Below are positions 16,436-24,357 of a stretch of DNA of 56,868 nt, piece after piece. A program made the position numbers and the translations under genes. Within the stretch, counting starts at the first letter, position 1. The number at the start of each line of letters is the position of its first letter. The notes under the pieces are model-generated. The model was not told the DNA's origin. It ran no database searches and saw only the letters and a program-made list of their open reading frames with translations. This DNA comes from an uncultured Bacteroidota bacterium (GTDB lineage: Bacteria > Bacteroidota > Rhodothermia > Rhodothermales > Salinibacteraceae). The DNA is taken from NCBI GenBank assembly GCA_913056185.1, contig CAJXLV010000023.1, positions 1 to 56,868 on the forward strand, read 5' to 3'.

Positions 16436-16771
16436 AGGAAGAAGAGAGGTCAGAAGAAGTGCTGAGAGAACAGCATATTGCGTTTACGGAATCTCGTGTG
16501 CACAGTACATGTCTTGGGTCGTGTCGTTCATTCCGCGGGCGTGAAGATCGGATCTCACATCGATGGGCAAGCGGCAGTTGCGCACGGCACTGCCTCGCCG
16601 CGCGGCTGTTCTCAAATCGTGAGGTCTCAGTGAATGAGAGGAGACTTCACGCGTGGGGGCGGCCTCTCTAATTCCACGGGGGGGATGGGGAGGAACCCTG
16701 TCTGCATCCACCGTATTTGTTGGACGGAGAAAATATAGTCGTCGCCCCTACAAACTTCGAAGCCCGATACT
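16436..16771. other. Divergent intergenic region before the Mrp operon
   Basis: 336 bases that must hold promoters for the amphi-Trp gene (minus) and mrpF (plus). The last 60 bases before mrpF are richer in A and T (GGAGAAAATATAGTCG), but no well-spaced -35/-10 pair is visible. No gene is supported. Confidence 0.5.
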
Positions 16772-17077
16772 ATGGCTGCGCTCAGCGGTCCAGCGGCATG
16801 GTTTGCGTCTGCCTGCCTCGTGGCGGTGGGGGCTTCGCTGGTGATGACGGTGATTCGCCTGATGCGGGGGCCGTCTCTGCCGGATCGCGTGGTATCGCTC
16901 GACCTGGTGGCCTACCAAGCCGTCGCCCTGATGCTGATCTACGCCATCTTGACGGGCGAGCCGGCATACCTGGACGTCTCGTTGGTGCTGGCGCTTGTGG
17001 CGTTTCTTGGCACCGTGGCGTTTGCTCGATATATCGAATACCGGTCGTTGCCGGAAGCCGCTCAGTCCTCCGAATAG
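16772..17077 (+). CDS. mrpF: Mrp Na+/H+ antiporter subunit F
   Basis: A 101-residue membrane protein with three predicted helices and the MrpF/MnhF motif MRGPSLPDRVVSLDLVAYQAVAL (about 31-53). MrpF is a small obligatory subunit of the multi-subunit cation/proton antiporter. It stands first in this operon, with mrpG 42 bases downstream, instead of sixth as in the usual A-to-G order. The ATG gives the normal length. Confidence 0.92.
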   Translation: MAALSGPAAWFASACLVAVGASLVMTVIRLMRGPSLPDRVVSLDLVAYQAVALMLIYAILTGEPAYLDVSLVLALVAFLGTVAFARYIEYRSLPEAAQSSE

Positions 17078-17093
17078 TCCCCCGGTCGGGGGA
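17078..17093 (+). other. Intercistronic hairpin mrpF/mrpG
   Basis: TCCCCC/GGGGGA form a 6-bp stem with a 4-base loop directly after the mrpF stop, within the 42-base gap to mrpG. There is no T run. It may stabilise or process the message, and is too weak to call a terminator. Confidence 0.3.
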
Positions 17094-17119
17094 TCGCTTC
17101 CACCATTCTTCCTTCTCCG

Positions 17120-17524
17120 ATGCTGGTCCAGCAGGTCGTTGGCATTTTCTTGATGTGCGCGGGCACACTGTTCGTAGTCGTTGCCGGGCTCGGTGTCCTG
17201 CGCCTGCCCGACGTGTACATGCGGCTCCACGCCTCCACCAAGGCGGGCACGCTGGGGGTGGCCCTCAACACGGCCGGCCTCGCGGTGCTGCATCCCGCCC
17301 TCGGCACCTTCACCCGCGCCGCGGCCCTGGTGCTGTTTCTGCTGCTTACGGCCCCCATTGCGGCGCACATGATTGGCCGCGCCGCCTACTTTGCGCGGGA
17401 CCAGATGGGCGTCACCATCTGGGAGGGAACGATCGTAGACCGCATGCTCGACCACCGTGGGGGCACGCTGTTCGCGTCTCGACCGGGAGAGGACGGGTCG
17501 TCCTCCTCGGGGGCTGTCTCTTGA
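17120..17524 (+). CDS. mrpG: Mrp Na+/H+ antiporter subunit G
   Basis: A 134-residue protein with three membrane helices in the first 90 residues and the family pattern GVLRLPDVYMRLHASTKAGTLG (about 26-47). A hydrophilic tail of about 45 residues (after RDQMGVTIWEG) is longer than in the shortest homologues. It is needed for assembly of the Mrp complex. It is followed after 91 bases by mrpA on the same strand. Confidence 0.92.
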   Translation: MLVQQVVGIFLMCAGTLFVVVAGLGVLRLPDVYMRLHASTKAGTLGVALNTAGLAVLHPALGTFTRAAALVLFLLLTAPIAAHMIGRAAYFARDQMGVTIWEGTIVDRMLDHRGGTLFASRPGEDGSSSSGAVS

Positions 17525-17615
17525 GCACGTCGCCCCGGGCGCCCCTCCTGCGCTTCCACCCGGAGGCGGCGCGCTCCCGCCGATCCTCTTGTCTTTGGGT
17601 TGACCGCCGCTGACC

Positions 17616-20018
17616 ATGGGACTTCTCTTTGTCGTCTTTTCCGGCTTCCTGCTCGCCCTCGTGGCGCCCTGGCTGACGCCGCACACGGGGCGCGCCGCGG
17701 GGTGGCTGTATGGGCTGTTGCCGGCCGCCATCACGGGGGTGCTGGCGTCGTTCCTGGGGCGCATCGCGGCGGGCGGAACGATGCAACAGTCGTACACCTG
17801 GGTGCCGGGGCTGGACGTCAACCTCTCGTTCTACCTCGACGGCCTCAGCCTCCTGTTCGCGCTGCTCATCAGTGGCATTGGCACGCTGATTTTTGTGTAC
17901 GCCGGCGCCTATCTGCGGGGGCACCATCACCTGGGGCGCTTCTTCAGCTACCTGTCGATGTTCATGGCCGCCATGCTCGGCCTGGTGCTGGCGGACAATC
18001 TGATTACGTTCTACATCTTCTTTGAGCTGACGAGCTTTGCCTCGTTCGTTCTGATTGGGTTTAACCACGATGAGGCCCCCTCGCGGCGAGCGGCCTGGCA
18101 GGCGTTGCTGGTGACGAAGGCGGGGGGGCTGGCCCTGCTGGTGGGCTTTGTGCTGATGCAGCAGGCCACGGGCACGTTTCAGATCTCGGCCCTGCTCGAA
18201 AGTGGCGATCTGCTCCGCGAACACCGTTTTTACCTGCCCATTGTGCTCCTGCTGCTGGCCGGGGCCTTCACCAAGTCGGCGCAGTTTCCGTTCTACTTCT
18301 GGCTGCCCAATGCCATGGAGGCCCCGACGCCGGTGAGCGCGTATCTCCACTCGGCCACCATGGTAAAGGCTGGCATCTACGTGCTGGCCCGCTTCCACCC
18401 GGTGCTGGCGGGAACGGACCTCTGGATGTGGACGGTGGGGGGCATTGGGGCGGCCACGATGCTCCTGAGTGCCTGGCTCGCGCTGCAGTACACGGACATG
18501 AAGGCGATTCTGGCCTACACGACCATCATGGCCCTGGGGCTCTTGACGATGCTGCTGGGGCTGGGCACGGAGGTCGCGGTGGAGGCGGCCATGGTCTTTG
18601 TCCTCGTCCATGCCTTCTACAAGGCGGCGCTCTTTATGGCCGCGGGGGCCATCGACCATGAGGTGCATGTGCGCGATGTTACGAAGCTCCGGGGGCTGTG
18701 GCAGCGCATGCCCCTTACGGGCGCCGCGGCCGGCCTGGCGGCTGTGTCCATGGCCGGACTGCCGCCGTTCTTTGGCTTCGTGGGGAAAGAGCTGGTCTAC
18801 AAGGCTGCCACCGCTTTTGCCCCCGCCCCGGCAGTCGTAACTGGGGCCTCGGTCCTGGCAAACGTGGCGCTGGTGGCTGCCGCCGGCCTCTTGCTCCTGC
18901 GCCCCTTCCGAGGATCGGTGAATGAGATTACCGAAGCGGCGCATCGCCCCGCCCCGGGCCTTTGGTTTGGGCCGGTGGTCCTGGCGGTCGGGAGCGTGGG
19001 GCTGGGCCTGGCGCCGTGGCTGCTGGACCACGCCGTCCTGGGCCCGTCGGCGGGCGCGGTCCTTGGGGCCACCGTGGAGCCGCACCTCGCCCTGTGGCAC
19101 GGGCTCACGCTCGAGCTGGGCCTCAGTGCCCTCACGGTGGCGGGGGGCGTCGCGGCCTACCTCTCGTGGACGGCCCTGCACACCAGCGCGCCCTTCCAAC
19201 AGCTTGAGCGCTGGCTCGGCACGGGGCTCGACCACGGCTACGACCACGTGGTGGACGGACTGCTCGCGATGGGCCGGTGGCAGACGCGCCTGCTCCAAAA
19301 CGGCGTCCTGCGTCGCTACCTGTCGACGGTCCTGGTGGCCACCATCGGACTCGTGGCAGGGGCGTTTTACCACTACGGCTTTTTCGGCGGGCCGATTGCC
19401 GTGGGGGAGGTGACCGCGTACGAGTGGATCCTGTCGCTCCTGGCGGTGGGCGGGGCCGTGGGCACGCTCTTCTTCCGAGAGCGCATCTCGCTCATCACCT
19501 CGCTCGGCGTGTCCGGCTTTAGCATTGCCCTGCTGTTCCTGACGTTTGGCGCGCCGGACCTGGCCAAGACGCAGTTCCTGATCGAAACGCTGACGGTGAT
19601 CCTGGTGGTGCTCATCCTGACGGGCGTCTCGCAGGTGGAGGGCAGCCTCACGCCGACGCAGAAGGTGGCCAACGGGGCTGTGGCCGTGGGCACGGGGGCT
19701 GTGGTGTCGGGGCTCGTGCTGGCGGTGCTCAAGCTGCCGTTCGAAAACCCGATGGGCGAGTACTACGCACAAAAGACGTACGTGGAGGGGCAGGGGCGCA
19801 ACATCGTGAACACCATCCTCGTCGACTTCCGAGCCCTCGATACGCTCGGCGAAATTACGGTCCTGCTGGCGGCCGGGTTTGGCATCTACGCGCTGCTGCG
19901 GCTTGGCACGGCGCCGGATCCAAACGCAGAGAACGACCCCGCCCCGGAAGACGCGTCGCCGCAGTCCGAACCGATTGAGTCGTCCGCCCCCGAACAGACC
20001 CCCCAACAGGTATCGTGA
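17616..20018 (+). CDS. mrpA: Mrp Na+/H+ antiporter subunit A
   Basis: An 800-residue, about 20-helix membrane protein homologous to respiratory complex I subunit NuoL. NuoL-like landmarks are [33 protein letters not shown] and [20 protein letters not shown], with the lysines and glutamates of the proton path. The C-terminal third (from about residue 590, [20 protein letters not shown]) is the MrpA/B-type extension. The C terminus is acidic. The last bases overlap the GTG of mrpB in GTGA, which implies translational coupling. Confidence 0.95.
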   Translation: MGLLFVVFSGFLLALVAPWLTPHTGRAAGWLYGLLPAAITGVLASFLGRIAAGGTMQQSYTWVPGLDVNLSFYLDGLSLLFALLISGIGTLIFVYAGAYLRGHHHLGRFFSYLSMFMAAMLGLVLADNLITFYIFFELTSFASFVLIGFNHDEAPSRRAAWQALLVTKAGGLALLVGFVLMQQATGTFQISALLESGDLLREHRFYLPIVLLLLAGAFTKSAQFPFYFWLPNAMEAPTPVSAYLHSATMVKAGIYVLARFHPVLAGTDLWMWTVGGIGAATMLLSAWLALQYTDMKAILAYTTIMALGLLTMLLGLGTEVAVEAAMVFVLVHAFYKAALFMAAGAIDHEVHVRDVTKLRGLWQRMPLTGAAAGLAAVSMAGLPPFFGFVGKELVYKAATAFAPAPAVVTGASVLANVALVAAAGLLLLRPFRGSVNEITEAAHRPAPGLWFGPVVLAVGSVGLGLAPWLLDHAVLGPSAGAVLGATVEPHLALWHGLTLELGLSALTVAGGVAAYLSWTALHTSAPFQQLERWLGTGLDHGYDHVVDGLLAMGRWQTRLLQNGVLRRYLSTVLVATIGLVAGAFYHYGFFGGPIAVGEVTAYEWILSLLAVGGAVGTLFFRERISLITSLGVSGFSIALLFLTFGAPDLAKTQFLIETLTVILVVLILTGVSQVEGSLTPTQKVANGAVAVGTGAVVSGLVLAVLKLPFENPMGEYYAQKTYVEGQGRNIVNTILVDFRALDTLGEITVLLAAGFGIYALLRLGTAPDPNAENDPAPEDASPQSEPIESSAPEQTPQQVS

Positions 20019-20449
20019 GGCACTCCGTCATTTTGCGGACCGCGGCTCGGCTCCTCGTGCCGCTCATGCTCCTCTTTTCGGTGTTTCTGCTGCTCCGCGG
20101 CCACAACGAAACCGGCGGCGGGTTCATTGGGGGGCTCGTGGCTGGAATTTCGTTCGCCCTCTACGCCATCGCCTACGGCACCGCGGCGTCCCGGGCGGCG
20201 CTGCGCACCACGCCCCAGCAGCTGATGGCCGTGGGGCTGGGGATCGCGGTGGTGAGCGCGCTGCTGCCGCTGCTGGGCGGCGGGGCGCTCCTGGAGGGAC
20301 TCTGGGTACAGTGGCAGGGCATCAAGCTGGGCTCGCCCGTGCTGTTTGACGTGGGCGTGTACCTGCTGGTCATTGGGGTGACCCTCGTCGTGATCTACGA
20401 GCTGGAGGAGCACAACCCGCGGCTCTTTCCGGACGTGTCGCTCGGGTAG
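20015..20449 (+). CDS. mrpB: Mrp Na+/H+ antiporter subunit B
   Basis: A 144-residue protein with four membrane helices. The motif [18 protein letters not shown] (about 27-44) identifies MrpB/MnhB. Translation starts at a GTG overlapping the mrpA stop by four bases. mrpC follows after 39 bases. Confidence 0.93.
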   Translation: MRHSVILRTAARLLVPLMLLFSVFLLLRGHNETGGGFIGGLVAGISFALYAIAYGTAASRAALRTTPQQLMAVGLGIAVVSALLPLLGGGALLEGLWVQWQGIKLGSPVLFDVGVYLLVIGVTLVVIYELEEHNPRLFPDVSLG

Positions 20450-20488
20450 CGCGGGCCGTCTCGCCGTTTCACCAACCACGCGACTGCC

Positions 20489-20845
20489 ATGGAAACGCTT
20501 ATTGCCCTCGTGACTGGGACGATGGTCGCTGTCGGCGTGTACCTGCTGCTGCAGCGCGACCTGGTCCGAAAAATCATTGGGGTCGTCGTCCTGTCGAACA
20601 GCATTCACCTGCTGATCTTCGCGATGGGGCGCATGACGCGCGCGTCCTCCCCGCTGATCCCGCCCGGACAGAAGTACCCGCCGGAGGGGATTGCGAACCC
20701 GCTCTCGCAGGCCCTCATCCTGACGGCCATCGTCATCGGGTTTGGGCTGCTGGCGTTCTCGCTGGTGCTCATCTACCGGCTGTACCAATCCCGTGGCACC
20801 GTCGACGCTGACGCCATCATTGAGGCGACGCTGGGAGACGAGTAG
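20489..20845 (+). CDS. mrpC: Mrp Na+/H+ antiporter subunit C
   Basis: A 118-residue protein with three membrane helices, homologous to NuoK. The pattern GVYLLLQRDLVRKIIGVVVLSNSIHLLIF and DPLSQALILTAIVIGF-like sequence (here NPLSQALILTAIVIG) are those of MrpC/MnhC. It sits in the middle of the operon, 44 bases before mrpD. Confidence 0.93.
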   Translation: METLIALVTGTMVAVGVYLLLQRDLVRKIIGVVVLSNSIHLLIFAMGRMTRASSPLIPPGQKYPPEGIANPLSQALILTAIVIGFGLLAFSLVLIYRLYQSRGTVDADAIIEATLGDE

Positions 20846-20889
20846 CCGCCCGATGCTTTCTGCCTGTTGAACTGACTGGTTTCTGGTTC

Positions 20890-22458
20890 ATGTCCGCGCA
20901 TCTTCTCATCATCCTGCCCCTCGTCATCCCCTTCGTGGCGGCGGTGGCGACGCTTTTGTTTGCCCGGCGGCCCGGGGTGCAAAAGGGCATTAATATTGCC
21001 AGCATGACGGGCATCCTGGCCGCGTCGGGGGCGCTGCTGATGCGTCTCCAGGCGGAGGGCATTCTGGTGACGACGATCGGGGACTGGCCGGTGCCGTTCG
21101 GAATCGTCTTTGTGGTCGATCACCTGAGCGTCATCATGCTTATCGTGTCCGCCATCATCGGGGTGGCGGTGGCCATCTACGCGGTGCCGGACGCGGACAG
21201 TACACGGGTGCGGTTCGGGTTCTACCCGTTCTTCAACCTGCTCATGATCGGCATCAACGGGGCGTTCCTCACGGGCGACCTGTTCAACCTGTACGTCTGG
21301 TTCGAGGTGATGCTGATCTCTTCGTTCGTGCTCATTGTGCTGGGCAATACCGACGAGCAGCTGGCTGGGGCCGTTAAGTATGTGGTGATCAACCTGGTCT
21401 CGTCGCTCCTCTTCCTGGCCGGGGTGGGCCTGGTGTACGGAATGACGGGCACCCTCAACATGGCGGAGCTGTCGGTGGCGCTCGCGGACGTGGGGCAGCC
21501 CGGGCTCGTGACGGTGGTGGCGATGCTCTTCCTGATCTCCTTCGGCATTAAGGCGGCGCTCTTTCCGCTCTTCTTTTGGCTGCCGGCGTCCTATCACACC
21601 CCGCCGGCGTCGGTCTCGGCCTTCTTTGCGGGGCTGCTGACGAAGGTGGGGGTCTATGCGCTCTTCCGCGTCTTTACGCTGCTGTTTACGCAGGACGTGG
21701 GCTACACGCATACGCTGCTGCTGTGGGGCGCCGGGCTGACGATGGTGACGGGCGTCCTTGGGGCGGCGGTGCAGAACGACTTCCGGCGCGTGCTGTCCTT
21801 TCACATCATCAGCCAGATTGGCTACATGATCATGGGGCTGGCGCTGTATACGCCGCTGGCCATCCTGGGGGGCGTCTTCTACATTGTGCATCACATCATT
21901 GTGAAGGCCAACCTGTTTCTGGTGAGCGGCGTGGCGAAGCGGCTGCGCGGCTCCTACAGCCTCAAGTCGCTGGACGGCCTCTACGCGTACCATCCCTGGC
22001 TGGCGACCCTGTTCGTGATCCCGGCGTTTTCGCTGGCCGGGTTTCCGCCGCTCTCGGGCTTTTGGGCGAAGCTGATTCTGACCATCGCGGGCATCGAGGT
22101 GGGGGCCTACTGGATTGTGGCGGTGGCTGTGGCGGTGGGCCTGTTCACGATGTTCTCGATGACGAAGATCTGGGTGAAGGCCTTTCTGCCGGGCGGCGGG
22201 GGCGATGCGGCGGACGCCGTGGGGCCGCTGCGCCTTGGGACGCGGGTCATGTATGCCCCGATCGCGGGACTGGCGGCCCTCACGCTCATGATCAGCGTGT
22301 TTGCCGGGCCGGTCTACGACCTCGCCGAGCGCTCGGCCAATGAACTCCACAACTCCTCCGAATACGTCGAAGCGGTGCTTGACCATGAAAAATCTGTCGC
22401 TGACTCTGCTTCTCGCCCTGGTGTGGACGGCGGTGCAGGGGACGTTTACGCTCGGTAA
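20890..22458 (+). CDS. mrpD: Mrp Na+/H+ antiporter subunit D
   Basis: A 522-residue, about 14-helix protein homologous to NuoM/NuoN. Landmarks include FEVMLISSFVLIVLG, SFGIKAALFPLFFWLPASYH (with the lysine of the proton channel) and FHIISQIGYMIMGLAL. Homologues normally end near YVEAVL; here no stop occurs there and about 25 further residues are read in a frame overlapping the start of mrpE by 74 bases. The extra tail is hydrophilic and unlike the rest, so a lost stop or a frameshift near 22378 is possible. Confidence 0.93.
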   Translation: MSAHLLIILPLVIPFVAAVATLLFARRPGVQKGINIASMTGILAASGALLMRLQAEGILVTTIGDWPVPFGIVFVVDHLSVIMLIVSAIIGVAVAIYAVPDADSTRVRFGFYPFFNLLMIGINGAFLTGDLFNLYVWFEVMLISSFVLIVLGNTDEQLAGAVKYVVINLVSSLLFLAGVGLVYGMTGTLNMAELSVALADVGQPGLVTVVAMLFLISFGIKAALFPLFFWLPASYHTPPASVSAFFAGLLTKVGVYALFRVFTLLFTQDVGYTHTLLLWGAGLTMVTGVLGAAVQNDFRRVLSFHIISQIGYMIMGLALYTPLAILGGVFYIVHHIIVKANLFLVSGVAKRLRGSYSLKSLDGLYAYHPWLATLFVIPAFSLAGFPPLSGFWAKLILTIAGIEVGAYWIVAVAVAVGLFTMFSMTKIWVKAFLPGGGGDAADAVGPLRLGTRVMYAPIAGLAALTLMISVFAGPVYDLAERSANELHNSSEYVEAVLDHEKSVADSASRPGVDGGAGDVYAR

Positions 22459-22906
22459 CTTTGCGGTGGGCTTTGTGCTGGCCTACGTCGTGCTGCGCCT
22501 GATGCGCCCGCTCATCGGGGAGGCGGGCTACGACCGGCGCCTGGGCCACCGGGTGGCCCTCGTGGGCTTCTTCGTGAAAGAGCTCGTGGTCTCCAACATC
22601 CGCGTGGCGGCGGAGGTGCTGACGCCGGGCTACAGCATGCAGGCCGGCATTCTGGCGGTGCCGCTGTCGGTCCGCTCGGATGCGGGCATTACGCTCTTCG
22701 CAAATCTGATCTCGCTGACGCCGGGTACGCTCAGCCTGGACGTCTCCGACGACCGCGAGTACCTCTACATCCACTCCATGTACATCGACCAGGGGGAGGA
22801 GGAGGACGTGATGCACCTGAAGCGGACGCTGGAGCGCCGCGTAATCCTTGCGCTGGGAGAGGAGGCGACCGAAGCGCCAGTGCCCTCCGAGGCCTCGGCG
22901 TCGTAG
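22385..22906 (+). CDS. mrpE: Mrp Na+/H+ antiporter subunit E
   Basis: A 173-residue protein with two or three membrane helices near the N terminus and a soluble C-terminal part. The motif NLISLTPGTLSLDVSDD (about 105-121), then YIHSMYID, matches MrpE. The ATG before KNLSLTLLL gives the expected length and lies within the last 74 bases of the mrpD frame. It is the last gene of the Mrp operon, followed by two hairpins. Confidence 0.92.
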   Translation: MKNLSLTLLLALVWTAVQGTFTLGNFAVGFVLAYVVLRLMRPLIGEAGYDRRLGHRVALVGFFVKELVVSNIRVAAEVLTPGYSMQAGILAVPLSVRSDAGITLFANLISLTPGTLSLDVSDDREYLYIHSMYIDQGEEEDVMHLKRTLERRVILALGEEATEAPVPSEASAS

Positions 22907-22922
22907 CCCGCGGTTTGGGGCA

Positions 22923-22969
22923 CGCCCCTTCCGTTCGGGGCGAAGAGGCGCGGCCGTGAGGCACGGCCG
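22923..22969 (+). terminator. Paired GC-rich hairpins after mrpE
   Basis: Two stem-loops stand close together 17 bases after the mrpE stop: CGCCCC/GGGGCG with an 8-base loop, then a perfect 8-bp stem CGGCCGTG/CACGGCCG with a 3-base loop. No T run follows. They probably mark the 3' end of the operon, either as a weak terminator or as a barrier to exonucleases. Confidence 0.4.
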
Positions 22970-23044
22970 ATTCGTCCACGTGCTGCGGCATTGTGCGGCG
23001 CGTGCCGGAGGGGGGCGCTCGCTTTCATTCGGGTCTTGTCTGTT

Positions 23045-23941
23045 ATGATCGAAACAGTTCTGGTCGCCTGCGACTTTTCGTCCGCTTCTGCGCGCGCCCT
23101 GGCCTACGGCACGGACGTGGCGGCCCGGATGGGGGCCCGGCTTCATCTTCTGCACGTGCACGAAGTGCCCGGTGGCCCCTTTGCTCGCGGCCCGCGGTCG
23201 GTAGAGGCGCGTGGGGCGACTCTGCAGCAGCAGTTCCGGGAGCGCTGTGGCCGCATCCTGGCTCCTTACGGGCGGGCCCCGAGCGACGACGAGGTCTCCT
23301 GTCTCCTGGATGAGGGCCCGGCCGCGGCACCGGCCATCGTGCACTGTGCCGAGGCGCATGACGTAGACCTTGTGGTGATGGGGACGCACGGGCGGCGGGG
23401 CGTACGGCGGCTGCTCGTTGGGAGCGTGGCGGAGGAAGTGCTCCGCACGGCCCCTTGCCCGGTCCTCACCACTCGGGCGCATGATGCCCGTCCGCGGACT
23501 GACGCCCTGCAGCGACTCGTGGCGCCGGTGGACTTTTCGGAGGCCTCCCGCGAAGCGCTCCGGTTTGCGGCTGGGCTGGCCCTGGCGTACGGACTCCCTC
23601 TTGCGCTCGTCCACGTGGTGGATCTGCCCACCCTTCCGACGCTCTACGACCTGGAGGTTTCGGGGCGCTCGCCGGACGAGATTGAGGCACGAGTGCACGA
23701 GGAACTGGAGACGTGGGGCCGATCGGTCGCGGCGGACGGGCAGGAGGTGTCGGTCCTCGTTCGCAGAGGAGACCCGGTTCCGGCACTTCTGGGCTGTGCC
23801 TCTGCCCCCACCGACCTGCTGGTGATGGCGACGCACGGGCTCTCGGGGGTGAAACGACGCGTGCTCGGGAGCGTCGCCGAGGGCATCCTTCGTCGCGCCC
23901 CCGGCCCGGTGATCACCGGACGAACGTTTCCGGAGTCGTAG
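23045..23941 (+). CDS. Universal stress protein, two tandem UspA domains
   Basis: A 298-residue protein made of two UspA domains (about 1-145 and 152-298). Each ends with the ATP-binding type of Usp loop: MGTHGRRGVRRLLVGSVAE in the first and MATHGLSGVKRRVLGSVAE in the second (G-2x-G-9x-GS). Such proteins bind ATP and respond to stress or starvation. The ATG before IETVLVACDFS is used. It lies 138 bases after mrpE on the same strand, beyond the paired hairpins, and may be a separate unit. Confidence 0.9.
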   Translation: MIETVLVACDFSSASARALAYGTDVAARMGARLHLLHVHEVPGGPFARGPRSVEARGATLQQQFRERCGRILAPYGRAPSDDEVSCLLDEGPAAAPAIVHCAEAHDVDLVVMGTHGRRGVRRLLVGSVAEEVLRTAPCPVLTTRAHDARPRTDALQRLVAPVDFSEASREALRFAAGLALAYGLPLALVHVVDLPTLPTLYDLEVSGRSPDEIEARVHEELETWGRSVAADGQEVSVLVRRGDPVPALLGCASAPTDLLVMATHGLSGVKRRVLGSVAEGILRRAPGPVITGRTFPES

Positions 23942-24346
23942 GGAACGCCGAGGCCAAACCCTCGACTCCTCTCCCCTGTCGGTCGGGGCCGGAAGACGGA
24001 CTGGGAGGCGGCGCGTCGCTCCCGAAAGAGGGCCCCCTGGGCTCCTTCTGTATCCGCAGGGCCATGCCGTCGAGCCCCTGTGCCATCCGCGAAGTCTCCC
24101 CCGTTCAGTGCACCACTGTGGGCCCCGCCGGTGTGCAGCGGGGCCTCCTGCAAATGCTCCCGCCCGGACCCTACAGCATCGGACAGAGCGCGAGAAGGCT
24201 GGTCGGACTTCCGGCCTCAGCCGACGAGGACGTCAACCTGTGCAACGTGTTCCCCCCTGGGTCGTACCAGTTGGTGTTGGAAGCGCTTCGAAACGAAGGC
24301 GGCCCCTCCCTTCTCGACTTTCCCGTTTTTCCCACACTCATTCGTC
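23942..24346. other. Intergenic region upstream of icmF
   Basis: 405 bases without a certain gene. One short open frame (24064-24357) is listed separately with low confidence. Because the next gene is B12-dependent I looked for a cobalamin riboswitch and did not find its conserved core. No clear promoter motif is seen. Confidence 0.5.
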
Positions 24347-24357
24347 ATGGACGTTGA
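24064..24357 (+). CDS. Possible small protein overlapping the icmF start (doubtful)
   Basis: A 97-codon ATG frame whose last 11 bases overlap the first codons of icmF in a different frame. Third codon positions are mostly G or C, and the sequence contains two similar pieces, PPGPYSI and PPGSYQL. Nothing matches a family I know. A rival frame across the same stretch is also open, so this may be chance in GC-rich DNA. Confidence 0.2.
   Translation: MPSSPCAIREVSPVQCTTVGPAGVQRGLLQMLPPGPYSIGQSARRLVGLPASADEDVNLCNVFPPGSYQLVLEALRNEGGPSLLDFPVFPTLIRHGR

Noticed and set aside
17412-20006. Very long open frame on the minus strand opposite mrpA (over 860 codons)
   Set aside because: It is antisense to a clear MrpA. 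Its product is a Gln/Arg/His-rich string with no domain, as expected when GC-rich codons are read backwards.
23942-24346. Cobalamin riboswitch before the B12-dependent mutase
   Set aside because: A piece similar to GCCACTG appears but the rest of the conserved core and the B12 box are absent in the right order.
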